Assembly (NCBI GenBank): GCA_047628755.1
Contig: JBLHVV010000055.1
Coordinates: 1-20,045 of the forward strand
Origin: Bermanella sp047628755
GTDB taxonomy: Bacteria > Pseudomonadota > Gammaproteobacteria > Pseudomonadales > Oceanobacteraceae
DNA: 20,045 nucleotides
Direction: 5' to 3'
Made by a program: the position numbers and the translations under genes. Positions 1 through 7,978 of the stretch are shown piece after piece; the first letter of the stretch is position 1; every line of letters begins with the position of its first letter. The notes beneath the pieces were generated by a model that was not told where the DNA came from, searched no databases, and was given only the letters and a program-made list of their open reading frames with translations.

Positions 1-1842
1 TCGTTAAAATCAGAAAATATGTTTGCGTCTCACTCAATTGATTGCAATAACAAGTACGAAGCGGTAGCCCAAATTTTTGGACGTTCAATGGTTCATCCTG
101 TACCTGACCTTGGCAATATTAAATTTTTCATGTGCTTTGGTTCAAATCCTATGGCCAGTCAAATGTCAATTATTCAAGTGCTAAACCCATTACAAAAATT
201 TAAAGATATAGAAGATCGTGGTGGAAAAATTATTTTTGTGGACCCACGTAAAACTGAAACCGCACAAAAAGTCGGTGAGCAATTATTTATCAAACCCGGC
301 ACTGACGTCTATCTTTTACTGGCCATGCTACATGTCATTACTCATGAAAATAGTTTTGACAAAACCTATGCCATTGGTTTTGCCGATGGAATTGACGAAT
401 TTATTGAAAATTCAAAGCAATGGACACCTGAACGTGCTTCTGAAATTACAGGTATAGACGCTGATTATATCCGTAAAACGGCCATTGAATTCCGTGATGC
501 AGACGGTGCCGCACTGTATATGTCTACTGGTGTTAACATGGGGCCATTTGGCACGCTGTCGTATTGGCTAGTTCAAGGTTTGAATTTTATTACCGGTAAT
601 ATAGATCGAAAAGGTGGATTGCTGTTACCACAAGGGGTTTTTGATGCAGTAAAGTTGGCGCAGATAATTGGCCTAGGAGGCTTTGACCAACACAGAACAT
701 TAGTTGGAAAATGGCATAGAGTAGTAGGGTGTTTTCCATCATCTACCCTGGCAGAAGAAATTGAAGTAGATCATCCGGATCGCATTCGTGCATTATTTGT
801 TTCAGCTGGAAATCCTGTACATTCATTACCCAACGGCCAAGTATTAGAAGCCGCACTAAAAAAATTAGACTTAGTGGTCAGCGTCGATATTTACCCAAAC
901 AAGACTTCAGAATATGCCGACTACATTTTACCTGCCACCGATATGTTAGAACGATCTGATTATCCTGTTTCTCATATAGTCCTGCAAGAAACACCCCACG
1001 CACAATATACTGCTGCCATGGTTCCACCTAAATTTGAGCGTCGTCCTGAATGGCAAATTTTTTCTGATCTGGCTATCGCCTGTGGTGCTAATGCCTTTGG
1101 TCCATCAGTATGTAATATTTTACCTCACCTAAATCGTGCACTTAGCAAAATCCCAGGAGTATCAGCACGTCCTGTACAACCTGAACATATTTTATCGTTG
1201 TTACTTAAATGGGGAGGAAAGGTATCTTTAAAAGATTTGAAATCGAATCCAGAAGGTATTTTATTAGGCGCCACTGAGCCTGGATCTTTCTTAGGTAAGC
1301 GAGTCCCGACAAAAAATGGAAAAGTACAGCTTTGGCCCTCAAAGTTAATTACCGATCTACCTAGGTTAGAAACCATGAGTCATTCATTTTTACAAAAAAC
1401 AGATCAACTGCATTTAATTGGCCAACGTGATAGACGCTCTCACAACAGTTGGATGCACAATAACCCGCGAATAAAACAAGCAAGCGCGCACAACGCAATT
1501 CTAAATACTATTGATGCTAAACAGAGAAACATTACCGAACAAGACGAAATTAAGATTTCGTCTGAACAAGGTCATGTAATAATGAATGTACACATTACCG
1601 ACGACATTGCTCCTGGTGTTATTGCCGTGCCGCACGGTTGGGGGCATAAAGAGTCTGGCTTAAACAGAGCAGCAAAATTACCAGGACAGAATATTAATCA
1701 GATAATACCTGGTGGTCCGCAAAATATGGAACCCTCCAGTGGCCAAGCTATTATTGTTGGGCATTTAGTAACCGTAAAAAAAGCTATTATATCTAAAGAT
1801 AAAAAGGAGGAAGAAGAAGTGAGGCTTAGAAGTACTTATTAA
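1..1842 (+). CDS. Molybdopterin-dependent oxidoreductase (DMSO reductase family), 5' end outside window
   Basis: The frame is open from base 1, so the gene begins upstream; the ATG at 19 is internal. The 613 visible residues cover most of the molybdopterin-binding region plus the C-terminal dinucleotide-binding domain. Seen: the phrases FVDPRKTETA, TGVNMGPFGT, GNIDRKGG, VSAGNPVHSLPN and ADYILPATDMLER, all typical of bis-MGD enzymes, and late in the protein GHVIMNVHIT and PHGWGH, typical of the C-terminal beta-barrel domain. Family members are usually about 700-800 residues, so roughly 100-150 residues are missing. That missing part would hold any N-terminal 4Fe-4S Cys motif and probably the Mo ligand, so cluster, ligand and substrate cannot be judged. 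The protein ends in a charged tail (KKEEEEV) that looks unconserved. Family is secure; the reaction is unknown. A convergent PhnA-family gene follows after a hairpin. Confidence 0.9.
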   Translation, partial: SLKSENMFASHSIDCNNKYEAVAQIFGRSMVHPVPDLGNIKFFMCFGSNPMASQMSIIQVLNPLQKFKDIEDRGGKIIFVDPRKTETAQKVGEQLFIKPGTDVYLLLAMLHVITHENSFDKTYAIGFADGIDEFIENSKQWTPERASEITGIDADYIRKTAIEFRDADGAALYMSTGVNMGPFGTLSYWLVQGLNFITGNIDRKGGLLLPQGVFDAVKLAQIIGLGGFDQHRTLVGKWHRVVGCFPSSTLAEEIEVDHPDRIRALFVSAGNPVHSLPNGQVLEAALKKLDLVVSVDIYPNKTSEYADYILPATDMLERSDYPVSHIVLQETPHAQYTAAMVPPKFERRPEWQIFSDLAIACGANAFGPSVCNILPHLNRALSKIPGVSARPVQPEHILSLLLKWGGKVSLKDLKSNPEGILLGATEPGSFLGKRVPTKNGKVQLWPSKLITDLPRLETMSHSFLQKTDQLHLIGQRDRRSHNSWMHNNPRIKQASAHNAILNTIDAKQRNITEQDEIKISSEQGHVIMNVHITDDIAPGVIAVPHGWGHKESGLNRAAKLPGQNINQIIPGGPQNMEPSSGQAIIVGHLVTVKKAIISKDKKEEEEVRLRSTY

Positions 1843-1863
1843 ATAAACTAATATTCAAACTAT

Positions 1864-1892
1864 GACAGCTGCAATTTTATATTGCGGCTGTC
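1864..1892. terminator. 12-bp hairpin between convergent genes, probable terminator
   Basis: GACAGCTGCAAT (1864-1875) and ATTGCGGCTGTC (1881-1892) pair over 12 positions around a 5-base loop. In plus-strand RNA the only imperfection is a U-G wobble; in minus-strand RNA the same position becomes a C-A mismatch. It lies between the stops of the molybdopterin oxidoreductase and the PhnA-family gene. There is no clean T-run after it on the plus strand; on the minus strand the following sequence is moderately T-rich. Confidence 0.6.
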
Positions 1893-1915
1893 GCCACTTA
1901 AAAATCAGATTGTTT

Positions 1916-2485
1916 CTAAGCCTTCTTACAGTAATCAGCAATAATAACGATCATAGATCCATTGATCTTACCTTCGATATGCTTAGGATTTGAAGTGAGA
2001 CGAATGCCTCTAACGACGGTACCTTGCTTGGCTGTAAAGTTTGCACCTTTTACTACTAAGTCTTTAGCCAATGTAACATTGTCACCTGCTTTCAGAACCG
2101 CCTTATTAAAATCTAAGGTGGGCTCTGCATCTGGGTCAGGTAAACCTTGCTTTGCCCATTTTTCTACTGACTCGTCTAAATACAACATATCTAGACTGTC
2201 GGTAGCCCAAGCCTGACCCATAGCCACTAATCCATGCAACTGACGAAAAGCCATCACTTGCACAGAAGGTTCTTGGCTCCACATGCTGTCGTTAAGGCAA
2301 CGCCAATGGTTAACATCCATTGAACCTTGGTCGTCAATTTGGGCAGTACAAGTAACGCAGATGTAAACACTGGTATCCAGATCGCCATTTGATGGCTCTA
2401 CAGAAAACGCAGACAAATTAGCTTGCTTAGAGCAAAGCTCACACTTGCCACCGCTGCGTTCGGTTAATAATTTCTCTAGGCTCAT
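1916..2485 (-). CDS. yjdM: PhnA/YjdM-family zinc-ribbon protein
   Basis: About 189 residues. The N-terminus has a zinc-ribbon pattern with two Cys pairs, GGKCELCSK and YICVTCTAQ. The C-terminus has the PhnA-type small barrel: GDNVTLAKDLVVKGANF, then GTVVRGIRLT and HIEGKINGSMIV. Despite the old name the family is not established as part of phosphonate breakdown; its real role is unknown. The frame extends 12 bases further to a TTG, but I chose the ATG at 2485 (MSLEKLL) because it is a standard start at the usual place in the family. The ribosome site is weak (GGGTG about 7 bases upstream). The gene is monocistronic, convergent with the molybdopterin gene and divergent from the GST gene across about 230 bp. 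Confidence 0.85.
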   Translation of the reverse strand: MSLEKLLTERSGGKCELCSKQANLSAFSVEPSNGDLDTSVYICVTCTAQIDDQGSMDVNHWRCLNDSMWSQEPSVQVMAFRQLHGLVAMGQAWATDSLDMLYLDESVEKWAKQGLPDPDAEPTLDFNKAVLKAGDNVTLAKDLVVKGANFTAKQGTVVRGIRLTSNPKHIEGKINGSMIVIIADYCKKA

Positions 2486-2665
2486 ACTGGCACCCAATAT
2501 CTATATAAAAAGTGTGGGGATTATGCCAGCTTTGCAATCCAAAATCTTGTCTCACCGTATAAGCTTTAGATGATGATTTCGCTGCACATCCTTTAAAATC
2601 AATTAATTTGCTATTCGATAGTCAAATTGGGCTATTTTACTTCGATTAAATTGCATTGCGCACAA

Positions 2666-2671
2666 TATAAT
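2666..2671 (+). promoter_or_regulatory. Possible -10 box (TATAAT) upstream of the GST gene
   Basis: A consensus TATAAT lies 43 bases before the GST start in a very AT-rich 229-bp divergent intergenic region (2486-2714). No convincing -35 box is present at 16-18 bases upstream, so this is weak. I see no other site in the region. Confidence 0.25.
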
Positions 2672-2714
2672 TTTATAACTATATACCGATATTACTTATT
2701 CAACTGGGCATTTC

Positions 2715-3389
2715 ATGATTACACTGCATCATCTTAATAACTCTCGCTCTCAACGTATCCTTTGGTTATTAGAAGAATTAGGCATTGAATACAAAATAGA
2801 GTTTTATGCTAGAGATAAAGTCACTATTTTAGCACCTGCTAGCCTAAAAAAGATCCATGCACTGGGTAAAAGCCCTGTAATTACTGATGACGCCACAGGT
2901 ATAACCTTGGCAGAAAGTGGCACTATTATCGAATATCTAGTGCAAACTTACGGCAAGCACTTAATGCCTGAACAGGGTTCGGCAGAATATTGGCAATACC
3001 TGTATTGGTTGCACTTCAGCGAAGGTTCGCTTATGCCACCAATGGTAATGAATCTGGTGTTATTTAAATTAAAAACATCGCCAATGCCATTCTTTATTAA
3101 ACCTGTGGCTAAAATACTGGCCGATAAGATCATGCAGAATTTTTCTAATCCAATCATAAATCGCAGCTTAGATTTTATTGAACAGCACTTAACTGAGAAT
3201 ACTTGGTTTTGCGGTGACCAGCTATCTGGTGCCGACATTCAAATGAGTTTTCCATTAGAAGCCAGCGCAGCAAGAGGCATTGTTAGCGAAAAGCACCCTA
3301 ATACACTGGCTTATGTTAAACGCTTTCAAGCATTAAATACCTATAAGGCCGGTTTAGAGAAAGGTGGCGAATACGATTACGCCGGTTGA
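2715..3389 (+). CDS. Glutathione S-transferase family protein
   Basis: 224 residues, the usual length for a cytosolic GST. The N-terminal thioredoxin-like half shows NNSRSQRILWLLEELG (with the Ser expected near the glutathione thiol in Ser-type GSTs), the cis-Pro segment GKSPVI at about residues 55-60, and LAESGTIIEYL, the glutathione-binding ES motif. The C-terminal helical half has GDQLSGADIQMSFPLEA, the usual N-capping box region. Phrases such as APASLKKIHALGKSP and EGSLMPPMVMN resemble the Gtt1-like group. The substrate cannot be predicted. A weak interrupted inverted repeat (about 3425-3452: TGATAT/ATATCA with CTCA/TGAG inside) follows the stop and might act as a terminator. It shows no operon link with purC, which begins 199 bp later. 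Confidence 0.9.
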   Translation: MITLHHLNNSRSQRILWLLEELGIEYKIEFYARDKVTILAPASLKKIHALGKSPVITDDATGITLAESGTIIEYLVQTYGKHLMPEQGSAEYWQYLYWLHFSEGSLMPPMVMNLVLFKLKTSPMPFFIKPVAKILADKIMQNFSNPIINRSLDFIEQHLTENTWFCGDQLSGADIQMSFPLEASAARGIVSEKHPNTLAYVKRFQALNTYKAGLEKGGEYDYAG

Positions 3390-3588
3390 TCTTTACTGAT
3401 TAGTAAAATAAATAGACCCTTCACTGATATTTCTCAACATGAGGCGATATCAAGAGGGGTTTAGTTTTTATCAATACCCATCCCCACTGCCCTTTGCTAG
3501 AATTCAGCTATAAATAATATCCAACCATTTGCGCTGTCATCCTGTTCCATTATTTGATGACAGATATACTCCATGTAGAGAGCGACCC

Positions 3589-4692
3589 ATGAATTCGGCT
3601 GATTCTGTTTTAGCGATAAATAATGACCTTCCAATTCGCACTGACAAACCGGTGCACAGCGGAAAAGTTCGCTCTGTATATTGGTTAACTGAAGCTGACA
3701 GTAAGCGTTTGATTCAACAAAAAGGCTATAACGTCGCCCCTGAAGCTCCGTTAGCCATTATGGTGATCAGTGATAGAATAAGTGCATTCGACTGTATATG
3801 GGAAGCCCAAGGCGGCTTAAAAGGTATTCCTGGTAAAGGCGCCGCGCTTAATGCTATTTCAAATCATTGGTTCAATCTTTTTAAAGACCAAGGCTTAGCC
3901 GACAGCCATATTCTAGATATTCCACATCCATTTGTTTGGATTGTGCAAAAAGCCAAACCCATTATGATTGAAGCCATTTGCCGTGCATACATCACTGGGT
4001 CTATGTGGCGCGCTTATGAGAAAGGCGAGCGTGAATTTTGCGGCATTCAATTACCTGACAACCTGAAAAAAGACCAGAAGCTGTCTCAGTTATTAATGAC
4101 ACCATCAACAAAAGGTATCTTAAAAGGCATTCCTAATGTGCCAGCACAAGACGATGTTAACGTTACCCGCGAAGATATCCGTAACAACTACCAAGCATTT
4201 AACTTAAAAAGTGAATCAGATATAAAAGTATATGAACAGTTACTAACCGAGGGCTTTAATGTAATTTCTTCTGCTCTGGAAAAGGTTGACCAAGTATTTG
4301 TTGATACTAAATTTGAATTTGGCTATGTAACGGATGCAAATGGTAATGAAAAGCTAATTTATATGGACGAAGTAGGCACACCAGACAGTTCTCGTATTTG
4401 GGATCACCAGCAATATAAAGCAGGTAGGGTAGTAGAAAATTCTAAAGAGGGTTTTCGTCAGTTATTGTTAAATCACTTCCCCGATCCTGATATTCTGTTA
4501 AATAAAGACCGCATGACAGAACGTGAATCCTTGGCTAAAGACAATCTATTACCAGCCGAAGTATTCAAGCAAGTAAGTGATACTTACATCAGCATTGCAG
4601 AAAAAATTACGGGTAAAAAACTTCATCTCAGCGACAACCCAAAATCTGAGATAATTGAAATTTTAAAAAATGAATACCAATTAATAGATTGA
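3589..4692 (+). CDS. purC: Phosphoribosylaminoimidazole-succinocarboxamide synthase (long form)
   Basis: Purine biosynthesis: ATP-dependent joining of CAIR and aspartate to give SAICAR. Seen in 367 residues: SGKVRSVYWL (nucleotide-binding start), SDRISAFDCIW, KGIPGKGAALNAISNHWF, RAYITGSMWRAYEKG and YMDEVGTPDSSRIW, which carry the substrate- and metal-binding residues of the family. The length matches the roughly 367-residue form found in Vibrio/Shewanella-like bacteria rather than the roughly 237-residue E. coli form. The frame is open 60 bases further upstream to an ATG at 3529, but that extension (MRCHPVPLF...) is unlike the family; I chose the ATG at 3589 (MNSADSV), although the Shine-Dalgarno match is modest. 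The convergent neighbour's stop lies only 9 bases beyond this stop, leaving no space for a separate terminator. A half-site-like ATTTGCGC at about 3527-3534 is too weak to call a PurR box. Confidence 0.95.
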   Translation: MNSADSVLAINNDLPIRTDKPVHSGKVRSVYWLTEADSKRLIQQKGYNVAPEAPLAIMVISDRISAFDCIWEAQGGLKGIPGKGAALNAISNHWFNLFKDQGLADSHILDIPHPFVWIVQKAKPIMIEAICRAYITGSMWRAYEKGEREFCGIQLPDNLKKDQKLSQLLMTPSTKGILKGIPNVPAQDDVNVTREDIRNNYQAFNLKSESDIKVYEQLLTEGFNVISSALEKVDQVFVDTKFEFGYVTDANGNEKLIYMDEVGTPDSSRIWDHQQYKAGRVVENSKEGFRQLLLNHFPDPDILLNKDRMTERESLAKDNLLPAEVFKQVSDTYISIAEKITGKKLHLSDNPKSEIIEILKNEYQLID

Positions 4693-4701
4693 AAATAACA
4701 A

Positions 4702-5169
4702 CTATTTATATTTTTGAGTAATGTATTGGTTTAAATTGAAATTTTTTATTATTTTTTGATTATATTCTTGATGACGATGACGGTATACATCAAAGCCTTG
4801 GTAAGATATTGCGTGTAAACAATAGTGACAGACTTGTTCGTTTTTTAGAATGGTATCATTTAACGTGATATTTACACGAGGCAGTTTCCCTTGCTGCATG
4901 TGCTTTTTAAGCTGATCACAAAATGCAAAATGTGCTGTTTCTTCGTGCTGGCAAAAAACATGGGTATTTTTATAGCCCAACGTTTTATCACTCTGGGTTC
5001 TTAAAGATGACGACTGAATTGACTGCCAGCCTGTATGCAAACCCTGACGTTCTTGCCACGAAAGATGCCTATTAGGATCAAACAATTCAAATAACCCATA
5101 AGAATCGGTTCCCATATCTGAGCGAAGCTTGTCTAATGCCTGGTCCTGTTTAAAATCTATTAATTTCAT
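4702..5169 (-). CDS. Small Cys/His-rich protein of unknown function, third gene of a ZorAB-like cassette
   Basis: 155 residues, no signal peptide or membrane segment, so probably cytosolic. Not recognised as a named family. Visible features: Cys73 and Cys84 with nearby His75 and His80, then Cys114-x-x-Cys117 followed by SYQGFDVYRHRH. This spacing suggests a zinc-ribbon-like fold (C73, C84, C114, C117, or His substitutes). The N-terminal third is polar with no obvious motif. Its ATG overlaps the stop of the OmpA/ZorB-like gene by one base (TAATG), so it is very likely made by translational coupling and acts with the membrane pair. It does not resemble the Zorya helicase ZorD, the HNH nuclease ZorE or ZorC in size or motifs. 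Function is unknown; an effector or regulatory role is inference from position only. Confidence 0.8.
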   Translation of the reverse strand: MKLIDFKQDQALDKLRSDMGTDSYGLFELFDPNRHLSWQERQGLHTGWQSIQSSSLRTQSDKTLGYKNTHVFCQHEETAHFAFCDQLKKHMQQGKLPRVNITLNDTILKNEQVCHYCLHAISYQGFDVYRHRHQEYNQKIIKNFNLNQYITQKYK

Positions 5170-5882
5170 TAGGGCACTACATCTTGTAAAATAGTTGCAA
5201 TCTTGCCTTCGGCATCGGTTCGTACTTTAAATTCAACTCTTCTAGAGCGGTCACCGTTTTCAATTCCATCATCACCTATAATTGGCTTAGCTGATGACAA
5301 ACCATTGGCTGTTAAATATTTTCTGAGCCAGCCTTTTTGCTCCGACACATCAGATAAAGATAATAAATAAGCCAGTGTCGAACGAGTACGGGCTTGAGAT
5401 AACGCCATGTTAAAAATGTAGGCATCATCTTCTGACGCCCCAAGCCAACCCGTAGAGGTATGACCTTCTATGCGCACCTCTAAAATGTCATCTCGATATT
5501 TTGGTGCGGTTATAATACCAAGATATCTTGGGAAAAAATCAGCGAGTATAATTTGAAACTCAGGATTCAACCCAGACTCTCCATTACCAAATAGTAATTC
5601 ACTTTTAGTAAATCGAAACGTTAAGTCAGGCTTAACCTCTGCCCCCCACTCGTCTAAATTAGCTGAAAATTCAGTGACTAAATCTTCATATAATTGAGTG
5701 CGTAAATGGTCATATAAAATAGCCACATCGGTAATTTTTTTTCGTTGCCATTCCACATGAATCATAAAAACAATTGAAATAAGTAAAAACACCATCATCA
5801 AACCAGCCATCAAGTCAGTTACTGCAACCCAATGACCTTCTTGCTCACGTATGCCCCCTAGCATTTCCTCATCGTTTAACAT
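5169..5882 (-). CDS. OmpA/MotB-domain stator protein, ZorB-like
   Basis: 237 residues. A short cytosolic N-terminus is followed by one membrane helix at about residues 20-37 that contains Asp23 (TDLMAGLMMVFLLIS), the position of the ion-carrying Asp in MotB and ZorB. The C-terminus is an OmpA-like peptidoglycan-binding domain: VRIEGHTST, then LSQARTRSTLAYLL and RSRRVEFKV. In MotB and ZorB such a protein anchors a stator to the cell wall while the MotA-like partner passes ions. The ATG directly follows the stop of the MotA-like gene (TAAATG) with an AAGGT ribosome site inside that gene's end; its own stop overlaps the third gene. Sequence style (TDLMAGLMMVFL) fits ZorB better than flagellar MotB. 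Whether the cassette is a defence system or has another role cannot be decided here. Confidence 0.88.
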   Translation of the reverse strand: MLNDEEMLGGIREQEGHWVAVTDLMAGLMMVFLLISIVFMIHVEWQRKKITDVAILYDHLRTQLYEDLVTEFSANLDEWGAEVKPDLTFRFTKSELLFGNGESGLNPEFQIILADFFPRYLGIITAPKYRDDILEVRIEGHTSTGWLGASEDDAYIFNMALSQARTRSTLAYLLSLSDVSEQKGWLRKYLTANGLSSAKPIIGDDGIENGDRSRRVEFKVRTDAEGKIATILQDVVP

Positions 5883-7124
5883 TTACCTTCCCTTGTTATT
5901 CGCTAGGTTAACCAATTCATGTAATCGCTCGGTCAGTGGACTGTAATCTTGTACAAATTTTTCACTTAAAGCCGCCAGCTGTTCGCCCATTGTTTTAAGA
6001 GATTTATTTAATTCTTGCTCTAAGGAAGCGTCTAATTTTGCAATCTGTTTGTCAGTTTGAGTGAGGGTTAGAATGATTTTGTTATCTAACTGAGCAAATG
6101 CATCACTATAAGAACTCTGCAATGTTTGGGTTAGATTTTTTGTGGTATTGTCCATGCTCGTGGTGGTTTTTTCTAGCATATTTTCCATACGATCATTATA
6201 TTGCATAAGAGCATCGCCCATGCCCGTAGTTAAAAATGTAATACGTTCTTCTAGCTGAGGCAGACCGGCTCCCGCTTCACTCACCAACCTAGCCAACCCA
6301 GATAAATGCTGATCGAGCACATCTCTCTGAGTATTTAACCCTTGCAGCATATTGCCTAAGCTTTCGCTAATGCCATTAAACGATTCAGCATGCTTAACCA
6401 TGTTTTCAAATGCAGCCGAAGCGTCTTTCATTGAAAGACCAATAGTTTTTTGGTTATCTGCAAGTTCAACCAACTGCTGTTTGTATTCTTTTTGCCATTC
6501 CAACATATTACCAACGCTTTCGTTTAAGCGTTTAAAGTTATCGCCATACTGCTCGTCAATTTTTGTATTAAAATCACGCATAACGGCACCCAGCGCTTTG
6601 ATTAATGCCTTGGTATTGGCCTCTACCATTTCAGTTTGATACTGGCCCATTGCAGCAATTAAATTCGCGCTTTGCTGCTGACTCTCTGAACGCATGAGCG
6701 ACAGCTCTTGTATAAGAGTTTGGTCTTTTTCAGATACTGATTGATGGATTTGAACCATAGCATTGTGTAAATCGTCAATGCTAGCTGTGCGCGTATTACT
6801 GGCTTTGCCATGAGTGGCATCCATAATGGCGCGACCTTTGATGCTAAGCGCACCCAACAAGCCAGCAATAGAAGACCAGAATGCGGTTTTTAAACCTCCC
6901 AATAATAACGGCACACTTTCCTGTAAGTTAGCAGTATCAAAGTCGGTAAGACCCAATGCGACACCTAAAAAGGTGCCAAAAATACCAATACTCGTTAATA
7001 TAGTGGGTGCTGCTTCAGCGGTTCGTGAATTGTATTTAAAAAATTGAAAGTACACGGTTAACACTAAAATGATTCCAATTAGAATCAGTGTCCACGGTGA
7101 AAATTGCATTACAAAATTGGACAT
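5883..7124 (-). CDS. MotA/ExbB/ZorA-like ion-channel protein with long coiled-coil tail
   Basis: 413 residues. Three membrane helices are visible at about 10-29, 39-59 and 70-93, with the family signature GIFGTFLGVALGL in the second and LLLGGLKTAFWSSIAGL in the third. The remaining roughly 310 residues are cytosolic and rich in heptad-like Gln/Leu/Glu/Lys, predicted by eye to form a long coiled-coil tail. ZorA of the Zorya defence system has this plan (channel plus long cytoplasmic tail); flagellar MotA and ExbB/TolQ do not have such a tail. With the OmpA-like protein it should form a 5:2-type ion-driven motor in the inner membrane (inference from family). The ATG at 7124 has no strong ribosome site. 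About 156 bp upstream lies a same-strand small gene. First gene of the three-gene cassette. Confidence 0.88.
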   Translation of the reverse strand: MSNFVMQFSPWTLILIGIILVLTVYFQFFKYNSRTAEAAPTILTSIGIFGTFLGVALGLTDFDTANLQESVPLLLGGLKTAFWSSIAGLLGALSIKGRAIMDATHGKASNTRTASIDDLHNAMVQIHQSVSEKDQTLIQELSLMRSESQQQSANLIAAMGQYQTEMVEANTKALIKALGAVMRDFNTKIDEQYGDNFKRLNESVGNMLEWQKEYKQQLVELADNQKTIGLSMKDASAAFENMVKHAESFNGISESLGNMLQGLNTQRDVLDQHLSGLARLVSEAGAGLPQLEERITFLTTGMGDALMQYNDRMENMLEKTTTSMDNTTKNLTQTLQSSYSDAFAQLDNKIILTLTQTDKQIAKLDASLEQELNKSLKTMGEQLAALSEKFVQDYSPLTERLHELVNLANNKGR

Positions 7125-7280
7125 ATAGGTGATCCAAACTTAATTACTGTGGCTCTACCCCAAACCAAAGTAACTGTTATTATTTTTTGCCATAAAAGGC
7201 TCACATACTTATATTAGACCAGACCATGTTATCTCGCCTACCAGCTGGCTTAAACGGGCGTAATCAGACTACATATAGCG

Positions 7281-7736
7281 TTACATCTCTAATTTTGGTT
7301 TACCTTTTTTAGTTAAAGTAGGCATTAACAGCCACCTCATTGCCATTACTGACGATGCACACATTTTAACTTCGATTCCTGCATCTAAAAAAATAGTAAC
7401 CAAGCGATTTAAGCTATGGCTGTGCAGATGTCTATTTGAACGATGTATAAATGCGAATTTACGTAAACTGGAGTGCTTTAATTTTCTTTTCAAATATCTG
7501 GCCGCTGCTTCACCGTTAAAATCAAAAAAAGCTTCTAACTTGCTTATATCGCTTAACCAGCTTGATAGCTGATAGTCGTCAATACTTTTCAAACTGTAAT
7601 TAACAACCAATTCTAAATCCTCTACAGACTGGGCTTGGTCATTCCATATATCCATTAAAAGCCCTTGCTTTGGTTCGCTCACCACACTAGCAAATATACG
7701 ATTCTGATTATTTTGAAACTGCTTAATGGACTGCAT
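7281..7736 (-). CDS. Hypothetical protein, possible SpoIIAA/STAS-like fold
   Basis: 151 residues, soluble, basic C-terminus (TKKGKPKLEM). I do not recognise it with certainty. The second half (KFAFIHRSNRHLHSHSLNRL, then AGIEVKMCASSVMAMRWLL) has the alternating strand-helix pattern and terminal MRWLL helix seen in SpoIIAA/STAS-like proteins of proteobacteria, where the last helix is typically xxAxxWL. This is a weak resemblance. The frame is open 33 bases further upstream, but the ATG at 7736 is preceded by AAAGAGGT four bases away and is the better start. Same strand as the ZorAB-like cassette, 156 bp upstream of it; co-transcription is possible but not shown. Confidence 0.7.
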   Translation of the reverse strand: MQSIKQFQNNQNRIFASVVSEPKQGLLMDIWNDQAQSVEDLELVVNYSLKSIDDYQLSSWLSDISKLEAFFDFNGEAAARYLKRKLKHSSLRKFAFIHRSNRHLHSHSLNRLVTIFLDAGIEVKMCASSVMAMRWLLMPTLTKKGKPKLEM

Positions 7737-7918
7737 GATAACCTCTTTAAAATGCGAACTGGGTCGCAATAGTTATTTCAATTAAAACAGGTTTCAACAG
7801 ATACAAGGTATTGGAAGGTATGAATTTGTGAGGAATTTGGTGTGAACGTGTTACTAGATGTAAACCACAATACATGAATACCCTCAATCGGGAGTAAGAA
7901 AAGAAAGCTTTAATACAC

Positions 7919-7947
7919 AAAAAAACCTCACTATTTTCATAGCGAGG
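7919..7947 (-). terminator. Intrinsic terminator of the oadGAB operon
   Basis: Read on the minus strand: a 9-bp stem CCTCGCTAT/ATAGTGAGG (one G-U wobble) with a GAAA tetraloop, directly followed by seven T's (plus-strand A's at 7919-7925). It lies 31 bases after the oadB stop. The stem, stable tetraloop and T-run make this the clearest terminator in the window. Confidence 0.9.
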
Positions 7948-7978
7948 CTTTTCATTTTAGTGCATTGCTTACCAAAAA

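Noticed and set aside
1801..1842. AAGGAGG followed by GTG near the end of the molybdopterin gene as a separate start
   Set aside because: The GTG is in the same frame and would give only a seven-residue peptide before the stop; it is part of the charged tail codons.
3526..3540. PurR operator before purC
   Set aside because: Only a half-site-like ATTTGCGC is seen, with no matching second half at the required symmetry.
4702..7124. A complete Zorya defence system
   Set aside because: Only ZorA-like and ZorB-like genes are present; no helicase, HNH nuclease or ZorC is adjacent on either side, so the name Zorya is not justified.
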